64,000 bases of DNA from Vibrio hangzhouensis. Lineage in GTDB: Bacteria; Pseudomonadota; Gammaproteobacteria; Enterobacterales; Vibrionaceae. The notes under the pieces are model-generated. The model saw nothing but the letters and a program-made list of their open reading frames with translations, did not search any database and was not told the origin of the DNA. Position 1 is the first letter of the stretch. Each line of letters opens with the position of its first letter. A program made the translations under genes and the position numbers. The stretch lies in NCBI RefSeq assembly GCF_900107935.1, contig NZ_FNVG01000006.1, forward strand, positions 1-64,000. The letters run 5' to 3'. Shown here in pieces: positions 1-9,050 of the stretch.

Positions 1-60
1 AAGAGAATAGTCTCTTTGGGTGCGTTTACTTGTTGATTTCATAACACTCTCCAATTTCAT
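1..60 (-). CDS. IS3-family transposase OrfA, 5' end only (cut by window edge)
   Basis: Reading leftwards from an ATG at 60 gives 20 open codons that run off the window. The segment MKSTSKRTQRDYSL resembles the basic N-terminus of OrfA proteins of IS3-type elements, which carry the helix-turn-helix that binds the element's ends. An inverted-repeat-like end lies just outside the start (71-95), as expected for the left end of such an element. Only 20 residues are visible, so the call is a pattern match and not a domain assignment. Whether the element is complete cannot be seen. Confidence 0.5.
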   Translation of the reverse strand, partial: MKLESVMKSTSKRTQRDYSL

Positions 61-70
61 GTTGGAAATG

Positions 71-95
71 TGTCAACCTTATTTAGGACGGTACA
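71..95 (-). mobile_element. Probable terminal inverted repeat of an IS3-family element
   Basis: Read on the minus strand, this 25-bp stretch begins TGTACCGTCC and ends GGTTGACA. It starts with TG, as IS3-family ends do, and sits 11 bp upstream of the transposase-like start codon. The chromosome would resume at about 96 with the terminator of the vxr operon. The partner repeat lies outside the window, so the boundaries and target duplication are unconfirmed. Confidence 0.45.
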
Positions 96-106
96 TGGGT
101 TAAAAA

Positions 107-129
107 AAAGCCCTCGAACGAGGGCTTTT
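107..129 (-). terminator. Rho-independent terminator at the end of the vxr operon
   Basis: A perfect stem AAGCCCTCG/CGAGGGCTT with a 2-base loop is flanked by A and T runs. It can therefore act in both directions. It lies 30 bp past the vxrE stop and separates the operon from the insertion-sequence end. Confidence 0.85.
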
Positions 130-158
130 GTGTGTTTTATTTGATGTGAATAATGCAG

Positions 159-308
159 TTAGGATTGTTGGGCCGATTTTTCCTTGCGAATTTCTTCAGC
201 AATAATTTTAATGGCCTGTGCAGTACTAATGCCCTGCTTCATCAACTCTTGGATTCGCTCGACCGCTGCCTGTTGCTCTTCATGACTTAGGGATAAATCA
301 TCAAACAT
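159..308 (-). CDS. vxrE: UPF0181/YoaH-family small protein, VxrE
   Basis: A 49-aa protein that starts [20 protein letters not shown] and contains the family segment [20 protein letters not shown]. This is the short, highly charged helical UPF0181 (YoaH) pattern, whose biochemical role is unknown. The start is supported by a strong ribosome site, GGAGG, 6 bases upstream of the ATG. It follows the outer-membrane gene vxrD by about 80 bp and precedes the operon terminator, so it is the last gene of the vxr operon. The name rests on the matching gene order in Vibrio cholerae (vxrABCDE). Confidence 0.85.
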   Translation of the reverse strand: MFDDLSLSHEEQQAAVERIQELMKQGISTAQAIKIIAEEIRKEKSAQQS

Positions 309-387
309 GTCGTCCTCCACAAAAACGGAAACTAAATAATGCTGGGACTATAAACTATTTACAGCAGCAAGCAAACTGAAACGACGT

Positions 388-1506
388 TTAGTATGTCGCC
401 AGGAAGTTGATCGATGCACCCATTGCTTGCGGTGAGGTATAACTCGCCGCAATAGCCAGTTCAATAATGTTCAATGGTGATAGGCCAATACCTGCCGTTA
501 TCGTACCTTCTGAGTCACGGGCCATGTTTTTCATATAACCTCCCCTCAACTGGATTTGTCGTAAAAGGTCAATTTCAACACCTGCTCTTAGCATACGGAC
601 ATCATCATCAAACTGGGTAAACTTCTTTTCCGTATTAATGTCATAATCAACAGACAACTGGAAGTAGTCGGCAACAAATCCTCCACCTACTGTGTAAAGC
701 GGTTGTAGTTGGTATTCATATCCATATTCAATAGTCCTTCCACCGACATTTACAACGCCACTGTCCGTTTGAATGTTTCGCGACAACATATTTTTTGCCG
801 AAAAACCTACACGAAATGGTCCATGAAACCATAGCGCACCTGCGTCCAGGTTAAAGGCGGTTTCACCTAAAGCGTTTTCACGAATGTTACTTAGACTAAA
901 ATCATTCAACGAGCTCACTGATGTATAAGTGTAAATTCTCTGTAGCTTGGGTGTAATGCCAAAGGAAAGGTGCTGACCGAATAGTGTTTGATATTTCGCC
1001 AAGGACACACCCACTTCAGTCACTGCCACTGACGCCGTCTTTACAGCAGAACGCTGAGCTTTATCAACCGGGTCACTTCCGGTCGTATCAATATCCGGTG
1101 TTGCGATGTTCTCAACGTACGCCTTGCCAAATATATTCGCCGCAATAAGACGATTAGGAATACCAAATGCGACCGCGCCTCCAAAATCAACTTTCGCCTG
1201 TGTTCCGTTCAGTTCGTTCAGTCCCGCTTCACTAGGCGAGTTCATTACATTCTCGATTTTGTCCAGCATCTTGTCTTCATCGTTGTAACTAACGCCCAGA
1301 CTCGGAATCAACATGCCTGCGTCATCATTACGTCGATATATGGCTGTAAGAGCCGGGTTATAAAAAGGGGCAGTCAGGTAAGTAGCCGATACGACTCCCG
1401 TTCCGCCCATCGCATCACCACGCGCATCAATTGCAAGTGTCGAGGCAACAACTGAGCCAGGTACGGAAAGCATGACTAAAGAGAGTAATTTGATTTTGGT
1501 TTTCAT
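388..1506 (-). CDS. vxrD: TraF-like outer-membrane beta-barrel protein, VxrD
   Basis: A 372-aa exported protein with a cleavable signal peptide (residues 1-21, ending VVAS). The segment DARGDAMGGTGVV near residue 27, followed by alternating beta strands, is typical of the TraF_2/FadL-like barrel family often labelled conjugal transfer protein TraF, although nothing here suggests conjugation. It likely sits in the outer membrane. It is the fourth gene of the vxr operon. The ATG has no good ribosome site and lies just 3' of a strong hairpin followed by a T run (1507-1554), so its expression may be uncoupled from vxrABC. The barrel prediction is an inference from strand pattern. Confidence 0.75.
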   Translation of the reverse strand: MKTKIKLLSLVMLSVPGSVVASTLAIDARGDAMGGTGVVSATYLTAPFYNPALTAIYRRNDDAGMLIPSLGVSYNDEDKMLDKIENVMNSPSEAGLNELNGTQAKVDFGGAVAFGIPNRLIAANIFGKAYVENIATPDIDTTGSDPVDKAQRSAVKTASVAVTEVGVSLAKYQTLFGQHLSFGITPKLQRIYTYTSVSSLNDFSLSNIRENALGETAFNLDAGALWFHGPFRVGFSAKNMLSRNIQTDSGVVNVGGRTIEYGYEYQLQPLYTVGGGFVADYFQLSVDYDINTEKKFTQFDDDVRMLRAGVEIDLLRQIQLRGGYMKNMARDSEGTITAGIGLSPLNIIELAIAASYTSPQAMGASINFLATY

Positions 1507-1554
1507 CTAAAAAATAACGCCGTTAATCCTTTGTGTAGGTGTTAACGGCGTTAT
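1507..1554 (-). terminator. Terminator-like hairpin directly before the vxrD start
   Basis: A perfect 13-bp inverted repeat (ATAACGCCGTTAA at 1514-1526 and its complement at 1542-1554) encloses a 15-base loop. On the minus strand the stem is followed by TTTTTT, a terminator layout. The T run ends only a few bases before the vxrD ATG, where a ribosome site would be expected. An AAAGGA lies in the loop. It could be an attenuator or an mRNA-processing or stability element. Confidence 0.7.
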
Positions 1555-1598
1555 CCATAGATTCTTTAATGGTTTCGCTTAAAAACGTGGTCTATTCA

Positions 1599-2477
1599 TC
1601 AATCATCATCAGACACATCAAACGTTTTACTAATGATTTGTGCCCTTTCGAATAAAATGGGTCCCTGCCAGCGGCTTTGTTTCATTGAAACTGCCAAAAC
1701 ATAACGTTCAGGTGGAATGTTTTCTGTTTCAAGCGACGTCGGATAGTCCGATTCATATTCTTTCGCCCATACCTGAGTATACTTGCCACGTATGTAGTCA
1801 TACAGTCCTACCTCAAGTTTAGGTAAAGGACAGTATTGATTGAGCAAAGCGTTCTTTTCGATTTTCCATTTGTCTTTTGAAGCCCAACGAACTGTTTGTT
1901 TCAACGCATTGTCAGTGAAGATCAACCATTGACTCCACTTTTCACCATCCTGTAACTGTACATCTAGGCGGTATAGACCCACCTCGAGTGGAGACGTAAG
2001 ATTATAACGGATACCATAGGTCGCTTCATTAGTTACAGTGTCACCTAGCGAGTTGACATAGAACTCATTGTCGCTAGAAACTCTACGGTCTACCCACTTC
2101 TTCAGGCTAATATCTGAAATCACGCGTTGAGAATCCAGTTCGATCGCAGAAAGATACGTATCTCTTCCCGGACTTTGGATACTTTGTTGGCGAATTACCA
2201 CAGACTTTAACCAATCGGGAAGTGGTTTCGATGAGTAACCCTTTCCACAATCCACTTCTAGAGATTGCAGAAACAAGCGGTTGATATGAGTTTTGATACT
2301 CCTCGAAGGTTGTTGTTGCCACTCTTCGACCAACGATTGAAACATGGATTCCAGATCACTGTTAAGGAGGTGACGATGCGCTTGGGTAATCGTAGTATTG
2401 TTTTCGAACCAGTCGGCACCAACGGAAGCTGATGCCGACAAGAGCGCAAGCGCAAACATTTTAGACGCTTTTGACAT
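1599..2477 (-). CDS. vxrC: DUF2861 periplasmic protein, VxrC
   Basis: A 292-aa protein with a signal peptide (about residues 1-21, cleaved after SVGA). The mature part starts DWFENNTTITQAHRHLL and matches DUF2861, a family found mostly in Vibrionaceae beside this two-component system. It carries two cysteines (mature chain CGKGYSS near residue 77 and QYCPLP near 216) that could pair in the periplasm. The ATG overlaps the vxrB stop (TAATG), which implies translational coupling. Its function is unknown; its location and coupling suggest it works with the sensor VxrA at the envelope. Confidence 0.8.
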   Translation of the reverse strand: MSKASKMFALALLSASASVGADWFENNTTITQAHRHLLNSDLESMFQSLVEEWQQQPSRSIKTHINRLFLQSLEVDCGKGYSSKPLPDWLKSVVIRQQSIQSPGRDTYLSAIELDSQRVISDISLKKWVDRRVSSDNEFYVNSLGDTVTNEATYGIRYNLTSPLEVGLYRLDVQLQDGEKWSQWLIFTDNALKQTVRWASKDKWKIEKNALLNQYCPLPKLEVGLYDYIRGKYTQVWAKEYESDYPTSLETENIPPERYVLAVSMKQSRWQGPILFERAQIISKTFDVSDDD

Positions 2478-3136
2478 TAGCCTTTCATTTTGTAGCCAAC
2501 ACCACGTAATGTTTCAATTTCAAGTCCAGGTAACTTCTGTCTAAGTTGAAGTACGTGGGTATCAACAGTACGAGTTGTTGGAAAGTGGTTGTAACCCCAA
2601 ACGTGGTCGAGCAATTCATCACGGGTGAACACTCGGCCTAAGTTGCTTGCAAGGAACAATAACAAGTCAAACTCAGTACGTGTCAGGGTAATAAACTCCC
2701 CTTTGTAGTTTACTTCGCGGGTCGCTTTATCAATAACCAGACTTTCTGTGGTCACTTTACTAGCGTCTTCAGTTTCCGCTTCAGGTGCTCTGAGCTGAGC
2801 ACGGATACGGGCAAATAGTTCTGCTTCGGCAAATGGTTTAGTGAGGTAGTCGTTCGCACCTGCATCTAAACCGGTCACTTTGTCTTTTACCGTTACTAAC
2901 GCCGTCAACAAAATGACAGGTACATCTTTGATCTTCTTCCAGCCAGCAAGATGCTCTACCGAGTCACCATCAGGTAGCTGTCTATCGAGAATTACCAAGT
3001 CTGCTTCTTCCCAATGCTGCTCGACTTGAGAGATCAGTTCAGCATGTAGGCAGTGATAACCCGCCAACTCCAAACTAACTAAAAGTCCGTCAGCTAGATT
3101 CTTGTCGTCTTCAACAAGTAGCAGTGTCTGTTTCAC
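2477..3136 (-). CDS. vxrB: OmpR/PhoB-type response regulator VxrB
   Basis: 219 aa, with an N-terminal receiver domain (acidic pair E9-D10-D11, phospho-acceptor D51, K100 in YLTKPF) and a C-terminal winged-helix DNA-binding domain (residues ~125-219, ending RGVGYKMKG). The chosen start is GTG at 3136, giving MKQTLLLVEDD, with GGAG 7 bases upstream; it overlaps the last 26 bases of vxrA. Open frame extends upstream but lies inside vxrA. In V. cholerae, VxrB (also called WigR) controls cell-wall homeostasis, type VI secretion and biofilm genes; transferring that role here is an inference from homology and gene order. Confidence 0.92.
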   Translation of the reverse strand: MKQTLLLVEDDKNLADGLLVSLELAGYHCLHAELISQVEQHWEEADLVILDRQLPDGDSVEHLAGWKKIKDVPVILLTALVTVKDKVTGLDAGANDYLTKPFAEAELFARIRAQLRAPEAETEDASKVTTESLVIDKATREVNYKGEFITLTRTEFDLLLFLASNLGRVFTRDELLDHVWGYNHFPTTRTVDTHVLQLRQKLPGLEIETLRGVGYKMKG

Positions 3137-4565
3137 AAGGTATCTCCAAAATAAATGTTGTCGGTGGTCCAACTAGGGACATCTTGCCCCCCATTCGACC
3201 TACCATGGATTCTACTATAGTAAGGCCTAGACCTAAGCCCGCCTTACTTACAAATGGCTTTCTAAGCTCTCGCCAGTCCTTTGCAGTTAATTGTCCATTG
3301 TCTATGACTTCGATTCTTAGTGAATTTGAGGAAGTCACAACATTCAAACTTACAGGGGCTACACCATACTTAATCGCATTTCGTATCAAGTTATCGATAC
3401 ATGTTCCTAACCAATATATGTTGATTTTAGCTGCTACATCCTGATTAATAGTCAATTTTACGTCAGCTTCAAACTCTTCTTCGGCTTTAAAGCTTAACCA
3501 GTCCTGAACGGAAGGCAGCCATTCCGTCGCTAACGGCTTATTATCTGATTGCAGATAGTCTTTGCTGGCCTCAGCCAGTTGCCGTAAACGCCTTGTGTCT
3601 TCACAAAGTCTTCTGAACTCATCATATACAGTTTCTGGCAAGTGCTCAAATTCTCGCCTAAAACCCTCCACAGTGAGCGACAGACTCGCAATAGGAGTAC
3701 GAAGTTCGTGTGTCAGGATCTGTAACACTAGCATACGACTTCTCATTTCCTGTCGTTTGGTATTCCAGCGGTAGATTGCCCAACCAATAACCAGTAGGAT
3801 GTTTGCAATGATCAAACTGATCATGCTAATTCTTAATATGTCGGAATGATCCTCCACTTCCCAACAGAGGTTACCTCTTTGAACAAAACAGGTCGTGGTT
3901 TGTGCCGCGAGTTTAAAACTGAGCCCAGCCTCTTTTGCATTAGTGTTCCAGGTAGCCGATGTGAAAAGATAGTAAACATCCCCTCTCCTTAGCCACATCT
4001 CTTCGTTTTCAACAAACATAGATGAACCTTTGATTAACGAAATCACGGTAGGTTCATCCATTACTTGAAGGCGGCCAAGCAATGATCCAGGTGGAGCCAG
4101 TTCACGTTCCTTGATATGCATGAACTTTTGCAGTTCTTCTTTTTTATCAGGGTATCTAGTAATGTAGCGTGCAGCGTATGTTCCACCGCCAGGATGGATT
4201 AAACCGCTGCGTGCAAACCACTTGGTCGATAACTCTCGTCCTCCACACATCGCTCTGGTAAAGACTAACGGTTCAGTGATCAACGGGCTCAGTGGTAGTG
4301 TTCCACTGCAGTTCTCCGCCAAGCGGTATAACTGCTGAATTTCCTTCAAAGGATACTTGCTCGTTTGAGGAAGCATAGAGACAGGGGTGAGTAACTGAGT
4401 AGGATAATCAGCCTGAATTACACGGATATCATAGGATGCGGTTGCTTGCTCGTAATCAAAATAGCTTACAAATTTATCTATACGTTCTGGTAAAGACTCC
4501 GCCATTGCTGAAGAAGCAAAACCGAGTGGTATTGATATTAATATTGAGTACGCTAATTTCTTCAA
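3111..4565 (-). CDS. vxrA: Sensor histidine kinase VxrA
   Basis: 484 aa. A signal/anchor segment (residues 1-22) precedes a periplasmic sensor region of about 220 residues with several cysteines, then a membrane helix (~246-266). The kinase core has the phosphorylated histidine H286 in HELRTP, an N-box ending NLIRNAIKYG (~391-401), a DNG box (~422) and GLGLGLTIVES (~443). The start appears to be TTG at 4565: no in-frame ATG precedes the signal peptide, and the ribosome site is weak (AAGAAAA). It is the first gene of the vxr operon. The homologue in V. cholerae (also WigK) senses cell-wall damage. Confidence 0.9.
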   Translation of the reverse strand: MKKLAYSILISIPLGFASSAMAESLPERIDKFVSYFDYEQATASYDIRVIQADYPTQLLTPVSMLPQTSKYPLKEIQQLYRLAENCSGTLPLSPLITEPLVFTRAMCGGRELSTKWFARSGLIHPGGGTYAARYITRYPDKKEELQKFMHIKERELAPPGSLLGRLQVMDEPTVISLIKGSSMFVENEEMWLRRGDVYYLFTSATWNTNAKEAGLSFKLAAQTTTCFVQRGNLCWEVEDHSDILRISMISLIIANILLVIGWAIYRWNTKRQEMRSRMLVLQILTHELRTPIASLSLTVEGFRREFEHLPETVYDEFRRLCEDTRRLRQLAEASKDYLQSDNKPLATEWLPSVQDWLSFKAEEEFEADVKLTINQDVAAKINIYWLGTCIDNLIRNAIKYGVAPVSLNVVTSSNSLRIEVIDNGQLTAKDWRELRKPFVSKAGLGLGLTIVESMVGRMGGKMSLVGPPTTFILEIPCETDTATC

Positions 4566-4726
4566 ACGAGTTTTCTTGTATGGTTCGAGATTGCAATGAA
4601 GTTTTACACATTATCGGTAAGAACTACGCCAAGTGCACGCAATTATTTTGTTAAATATTGGTAAGTTGACTAAATAGCAGGCAAAAAGGTTAGCTTTAGA
4701 TGACCATTTTTATGTTGCTTGAGTTA

Positions 4727-5050
4727 TTAACTGAAGAGACTTCCTATTCTACCTTTCAGTTTGGCTAACTTCAGTTCTTTCGTTCGTTTTTGTCGGAGAA
4801 GACTATCCGCAGTCAGATAACCTGGGTCAATACAAACCCTATACTCATCACTGTTCATAGGATAAAGAGAATTTACATCCCTGGCATTAAGCGCCGTGCA
4901 ATCATCATGATTGCTCTTCAGTACGTGGTTTATACGCTCTAAAGATTCGAGGTGTGCAGCATAGTACTGCTTAGAGTCACGTACGTAGTTAATTGAACCT
5001 ACCAAGATCAACATTGCGCACAAAGCAGCAAATAAAATGGTTCTCATCAT
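4727..5050 (-). CDS. Small membrane-anchored protein of unknown function
   Basis: 107 aa from the ATG at 5050, chosen because GGGGGAG lies 8 bases upstream; a GTG at 5056 is an alternative. An N-terminal hydrophobic helix (~residues 3-20) acts as a signal anchor. The rest is hydrophilic, with two cysteines (DDCTALNARD and YRVCIDPGY) and a Lys/Arg-rich, coiled-coil-like tail (RQKRTKELKLAKLKGR). It is probably attached to the inner membrane with its body in the periplasm. It is a separate unit between the vxr promoter and the pntAB terminator. No family was recognised. Confidence 0.65.
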   Translation of the reverse strand: MMRTILFAALCAMLILVGSINYVRDSKQYYAAHLESLERINHVLKSNHDDCTALNARDVNSLYPMNSDEYRVCIDPGYLTADSLLRQKRTKELKLAKLKGRIGSLFS

Positions 5051-5177
5051 GTGCACGTCTCCCCCTAAGGTCGAATTTAAGCTGATATCAGCGTTTTTGT
5101 CGTGCGCAGTTTATCAACCTTAATCGTGCCATTAAGTTATATGCTTTATAAACAAAAGTTATCAACCAAATGTCAGG

Positions 5178-5208
5178 CAAAAAAAAGCCTGCTCGACGCA
5201 GGCTTTTG
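5178..5208 (-). terminator. Terminator of pntAB
   Basis: The stem AAAGCCTGC/GCAGGCTTT with a 4-base loop lies about 20 bp past the pntB stop. On the minus strand it ends in eight T residues. Its A-rich left arm would let it act weakly on the plus strand too. Confidence 0.9.
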
Positions 5209-5227
5209 TTACAACTTCGAAATGCTA

Positions 5228-6604
5228 TTAAAGGTGCTCTAGAATGTGCAAGCACGACTCTTTCGCATCACCGAACAACATAGAGGTATTCTCTTTAAAG
5301 AACAATGGGTTCTGAACACCAGCATAACCCGTATTCATAGAACGTTTAAATACGATTACGTTCTGAGAATTCCAAACTTCAAGTACTGGCATACCAGCGA
5401 TTGGGCTGTTTGGATCTTCTAGTGCAGCAGGGTTAACCGTATCGTTAGCACCGATAACCAGAACCGTATCTGTTTCACTAAAGTCATCGTTGATTTCGTC
5501 CATTTCTAATACGATATCGTATGGTACTTTTGCTTCCGCCAGAAGAACGTTCATATGACCTGGTAAACGACCCGCTACCGGGTGAATACCAAATCGTACT
5601 TCGACGCCTTGAGCACGGAGCTTTTCAGTGATTTCATGCACCGGGTATTGAGCTTGAGCCACCGCCATACCGTATCCCGGAGTGATGATCACTGACTTGC
5701 TGTTCTTGAGCATATCAGCAACATCTTCAGCATTGGTTTCTCTGTGTTCACCCTGCTCTTCATCATCTGAAATTACAATTTCCTGGCCAAATCCACCAGC
5801 GATAACACTGATAAAAGAGCGGTTCATCGCTTTACACATGATGTAGGAAAGAATTGCACCTGAAGAACCAACGAGAGCACCAGTCACGATCAACAGATCG
5901 TTGGCTAACATGAAACCCGCTGCCGCTGCTGCCCAACCAGAATATGAGTTAAGCATTGATACAACGACTGGCATGTCCGCACCACCGATTGATGCGACAA
6001 GGTGATAGCCAAACACAAAAGCAATCAGCGTCATAACAATAAGAGCAAGCATACTGCCATCAGCTTTAACAAAGTAAACCATCAACAGCGTCGAAACAAC
6101 GATTGCTGCCAGGTTCCACTTGTGCTTGTGTGGAATGTTCAACGGTGAAGAAGAGATAACGCCACGTAATTTACCAAACGCAACAATCGAACCGGTAAAG
6201 GTTACAGCACCGATGAAGACGCCAAGGAAAACCTCAACCAGGTGAATAACATGTTCAGCATGTGTTGCAGCTTCCGGAGCATCGATATAGCTGTTGTAGC
6301 CAACCAATACGGCAGCTAGACCAACAAAACTATGAAGGATGGCAACCAGTTCTGGCATCTCCGTCATTTCAACACGTTTCGCGTAGAAAATACCGATAGC
6401 ACCACCAATGGCCATTGCAATTATGATCCAGGCAAAGCCTTGCGCTTCTGGGCTGAATATCGTTGCAATAAGCGCAATCGTCATACCAGCAATACCGTAG
6501 TAGTTACCGTTACGCGCCGACTCTTGCTTAGACAATCCAGCCAAACTCATAATGAAAAATAATGCAGCTACAATGTAAGCTGCTTGTACTAATCCTGCAG
6601 ACAT
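5228..6604 (-). CDS. pntB: NAD(P) transhydrogenase subunit beta
   Basis: 458 aa (E. coli PntB has 462). The N-terminal half has about nine membrane helices (residues ~4-260) that form part of the proton channel. The C-terminal half is the NADP(H)-binding dIII domain, with the segments [43 protein letters not shown] and [18 protein letters not shown]. With PntA it couples hydride transfer from NADH to NADP+ to inward proton flow, supplying NADPH. Start supported by GGGAG, 7 bases upstream. It lies 9 bases after pntA. Confidence 0.97.
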   Translation of the reverse strand: MSAGLVQAAYIVAALFFIMSLAGLSKQESARNGNYYGIAGMTIALIATIFSPEAQGFAWIIIAMAIGGAIGIFYAKRVEMTEMPELVAILHSFVGLAAVLVGYNSYIDAPEAATHAEHVIHLVEVFLGVFIGAVTFTGSIVAFGKLRGVISSSPLNIPHKHKWNLAAIVVSTLLMVYFVKADGSMLALIVMTLIAFVFGYHLVASIGGADMPVVVSMLNSYSGWAAAAAGFMLANDLLIVTGALVGSSGAILSYIMCKAMNRSFISVIAGGFGQEIVISDDEEQGEHRETNAEDVADMLKNSKSVIITPGYGMAVAQAQYPVHEITEKLRAQGVEVRFGIHPVAGRLPGHMNVLLAEAKVPYDIVLEMDEINDDFSETDTVLVIGANDTVNPAALEDPNSPIAGMPVLEVWNSQNVIVFKRSMNTGYAGVQNPLFFKENTSMLFGDAKESCLHILEHL

Positions 6605-6613
6605 TGTAACTCC

Positions 6614-8152
6614 CTATCTATCTTTGCGGAACATTTCAAGCATGCGCTTGGTTACAGTGAAACCACCGAAAATATTGATACTCGCGATCAACACAGCAAT
6701 AAACGACAAGACAGACACAACACCGTGACCTTGTCCGATTTGCAATAAGGCACCTACTACAATAATGCCCGAGATAGCGTTTGTTACCGACATAAGCGGA
6801 GTATGGAGCGCGTGTGTAACATTCCAAACCACGTAATAACCAACAACACAAGCCAATACGAAGACCGTAAAATGAGAAAGGAAAGCTGCTGGTGCGACAG
6901 ACGCAACCCAGCCAAAGGCACCTACACCTACTGCCAGACCGATCAATTTCTTGACTGGTGAAACAGGCTCTTCTTCTTTCTTCTCAGCAATAGGTTGCTC
7001 TTGCTTAGGTGGCGCAGGCTGAGCAGATACTTGAATCGGTGGTGCCGGCCATGTTACTTCACCCTCTTTAACGACAGTAACACCACGCAAAACGACATCT
7101 TCGAAGTCGATGTCAATGTTACCGTCTTTTTCTTTACATAGAAGCTTAAGAAGGTTTACAAGGTTCGTCGCATAAAGTTGAGAAGATTGAGTTGGCAGAC
7201 GACCAACCATGTCGGTATAACCAATTACCTTAACGCCATTGTCTGTCGTAATAACTTTGTCAGCGACAGTGTACTCACAGTTACCGCCATTCGCTGCTGC
7301 GAGATCGACAATAACACTACCAGGCTTCATCGCATCAACCATTTCCTTGGTTACAAGCTTTGGTGCCGGGCGTCCAGGAATAAGTGCTGTAGTGATGATG
7401 ATATCAACGTCTTTGGCTTGCTCCATGTAGAGCTCAGCCGCTTTTTTGTTGAATTCATCGGACATTTCTTTTGCGTAGCCGTCACCTGAGCCTGAATTCT
7501 CCTGATAATCAACCTCAAGGAATTCTGCACCCATTGATTCGACTTGTTCTTTTACTTCAGGACGAACGTCGAAAGAGCGAACAATCGCACCAAGGCTACC
7601 CGCAGCGCCAATTGCAGCAAGACCAGCTACACCAGCACCGGCGACCAATACTTTTGCTGGCGGCACTTTACCTGCAGCCGTAATTTGACCAGTAAAGAAG
7701 CGACCAAACTCGTGTGCCGCTTCAACAACCGCACGATAACCCGCAATGTTTGCCATTGAGCTCAGTGCATCAAGAGCCTGTGCACGAGAAATACGCGGCA
7801 CTGAATCCATCGCCATCACATTGATGTTCTTGCTAGAAAGCTTTTCCATCAATTCTGGATTTTGAGCAGGCCAAACAAAGCTGACTAAGCTCGCACCATC
7901 TTTCAGGGCCGCGATTTCATCATCGTTAGGCGCATTCACTTTGAGGACCAGGTCGGAATTCCAAACCTCGTCTAATGTAGCGATTGTCGCTCCCGCGGCA
8001 ACGTATGCTGCATCATCAAAACTTGCAAGCGAACCAGCTTGCGATTCAATTGAGACATCAAATCCCAACTTTAATAGCTGCTCAACCGACTTGGGCGTCG
8101 CAGCAACTCGCGTTTCTCCGGCGAGTGTTTCTCTTGGCACACCAATTTGCAT
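6614..8152 (-). CDS. pntA: NAD(P) transhydrogenase subunit alpha
   Basis: 512 aa (E. coli 510). Residues ~1-375 form the NAD(H)-binding dI domain, opening [17 protein letters not shown] and containing the dinucleotide fold [15 protein letters not shown] near residue 170 and the loop [15 protein letters not shown] Pro/Glu/Lys-rich linker follows (~385-400), then four membrane helices (~402-505) that belong to the channel. Start supported by AAGGA 5 bases upstream. It is the first gene of the pntAB operon, with promoter in the 8153-8474 gap. Confidence 0.97.
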   Translation of the reverse strand: MQIGVPRETLAGETRVAATPKSVEQLLKLGFDVSIESQAGSLASFDDAAYVAAGATIATLDEVWNSDLVLKVNAPNDDEIAALKDGASLVSFVWPAQNPELMEKLSSKNINVMAMDSVPRISRAQALDALSSMANIAGYRAVVEAAHEFGRFFTGQITAAGKVPPAKVLVAGAGVAGLAAIGAAGSLGAIVRSFDVRPEVKEQVESMGAEFLEVDYQENSGSGDGYAKEMSDEFNKKAAELYMEQAKDVDIIITTALIPGRPAPKLVTKEMVDAMKPGSVIVDLAAANGGNCEYTVADKVITTDNGVKVIGYTDMVGRLPTQSSQLYATNLVNLLKLLCKEKDGNIDIDFEDVVLRGVTVVKEGEVTWPAPPIQVSAQPAPPKQEQPIAEKKEEEPVSPVKKLIGLAVGVGAFGWVASVAPAAFLSHFTVFVLACVVGYYVVWNVTHALHTPLMSVTNAISGIIVVGALLQIGQGHGVVSVLSFIAVLIASINIFGGFTVTKRMLEMFRKDR

Positions 8153-8474
8153 AGCTGTTCCTTAACTATTGGCAGAAGTATTGTTCTTTTTTAACCAACG
8201 AAATTCATAACATCAAGCATTTTGTAATAAAAAGACAATATTTCATTACATATAACTGAAAGTAATGACTTTTAAACAGGTAGATCTAGTAAAAAAACCA
8301 CGCCAAACCTGACATTTAGAGGTCATACCAGTAGTATATTACTCATTTATAGACGAATTTCGTGTAGGTAGGTCATATTATGACAATAATTACTGCAAGC
8401 AGATGACCAACATCAATTTATTCAATTAACTGATACTGGTCTTTCCAGAGTAAATTCTCATCAATAAATGGGTA
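8153..8474. promoter_or_regulatory. Non-coding gap holding the pntAB promoter
   Basis: This AT-rich gap contains no convincing small ORF, RNA or terminator. One feature stands out: a 13-bp palindrome GTCATATTATGAC at 8372-8384, about 220 bp upstream of pntA, which could be a regulator site. No match to FNR, CRP or NrdR consensus was found here. Confidence 0.4.
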
Positions 8475-8750
8475 CTAAAAAATACTGTCACCCATCTGGT
8501 CTATAAACATCTGCGCTTTCTTGAGCATCAGGTCGTTTGCATCCGCTTCATTACCCACTACGTCGGAGCGAATAAAACGGTGCTCTTTCAGCTCACCTTC
8601 TATCTCTTTGGTGATTCGACCCGCGATACGATACTGACCATTTTCAGCAATGGACTCCTGATATATCAGGAACCCTTTGTATTCGACAGGTTCTGTCGTT
8701 TTGGCTTCCACAGGTTTACCGCCACCAAATAATTTTGAGAAGAATCCCAC
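8475..8750 (-). CDS. HlyU-domain (PF10115) small protein
   Basis: A 91-aa protein with the start MGFFSKLFGGGKPVEAK and core segments VEYKGFLIYQES, GQYRIAGRITKE and EHRFIRSDVV. This is the short family Pfam calls transcriptional activator HlyU, unrelated in sequence to the ArsR-type HlyU of Vibrio. No helix-turn-helix is evident, so a role in transcription is doubtful; the N-terminal amphipathic FFSKLF suggests membrane association. The start is GTG, with AGAGG 8 bases upstream. It is transcribed away from the diguanylate cyclase at 9051 and appears to be a single-gene unit. Confidence 0.8.
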   Translation of the reverse strand: MGFFSKLFGGGKPVEAKTTEPVEYKGFLIYQESIAENGQYRIAGRITKEIEGELKEHRFIRSDVVGNEADANDLMLKKAQMFIDQMGDSIF

Positions 8751-9050
8751 TTTAGTTACCTCTTATGCTACAGATCTTACATCATGTTGTAGGCTTTAAA
8801 TGGAAGGGTCAACCGCCAGAGCACGGAAAGTGAACTTTGATTACAGAATCGTGGAGAATTTTATCCTGAATCCATCATAGACGTTGAATGTGGCATTCGG
8901 ACTAAGTGTGATATTCGTTGTATGTTCGCTTTGAAAAAGCGTCACGGGTTTTGAACGTATTATTAACAAAACACTTGGCAAAACATCAAATTATCGTATC
9001 CTAATGCATTGAACTATCAACCATTATGAAGTACTTGAGTCATATTTTTA
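8751..9050. promoter_or_regulatory. Divergent promoter region between the HlyU-domain gene and a diguanylate cyclase
   Basis: Three hundred bases separate two divergent starts. No open frame with a ribosome site was found. A TTGAAC hexamer at about 8951 could serve as a -35 element for the rightward gene, but no convincing -10 at the right distance was seen. No recognisable operator. Confidence 0.35.

Noticed and set aside
388..1506. A conjugation gene because of the TraF-like label
   Set aside because: No other transfer genes are present; the protein is the barrel-like TraF_2 type within the vxr operon, and the label reflects family naming only.
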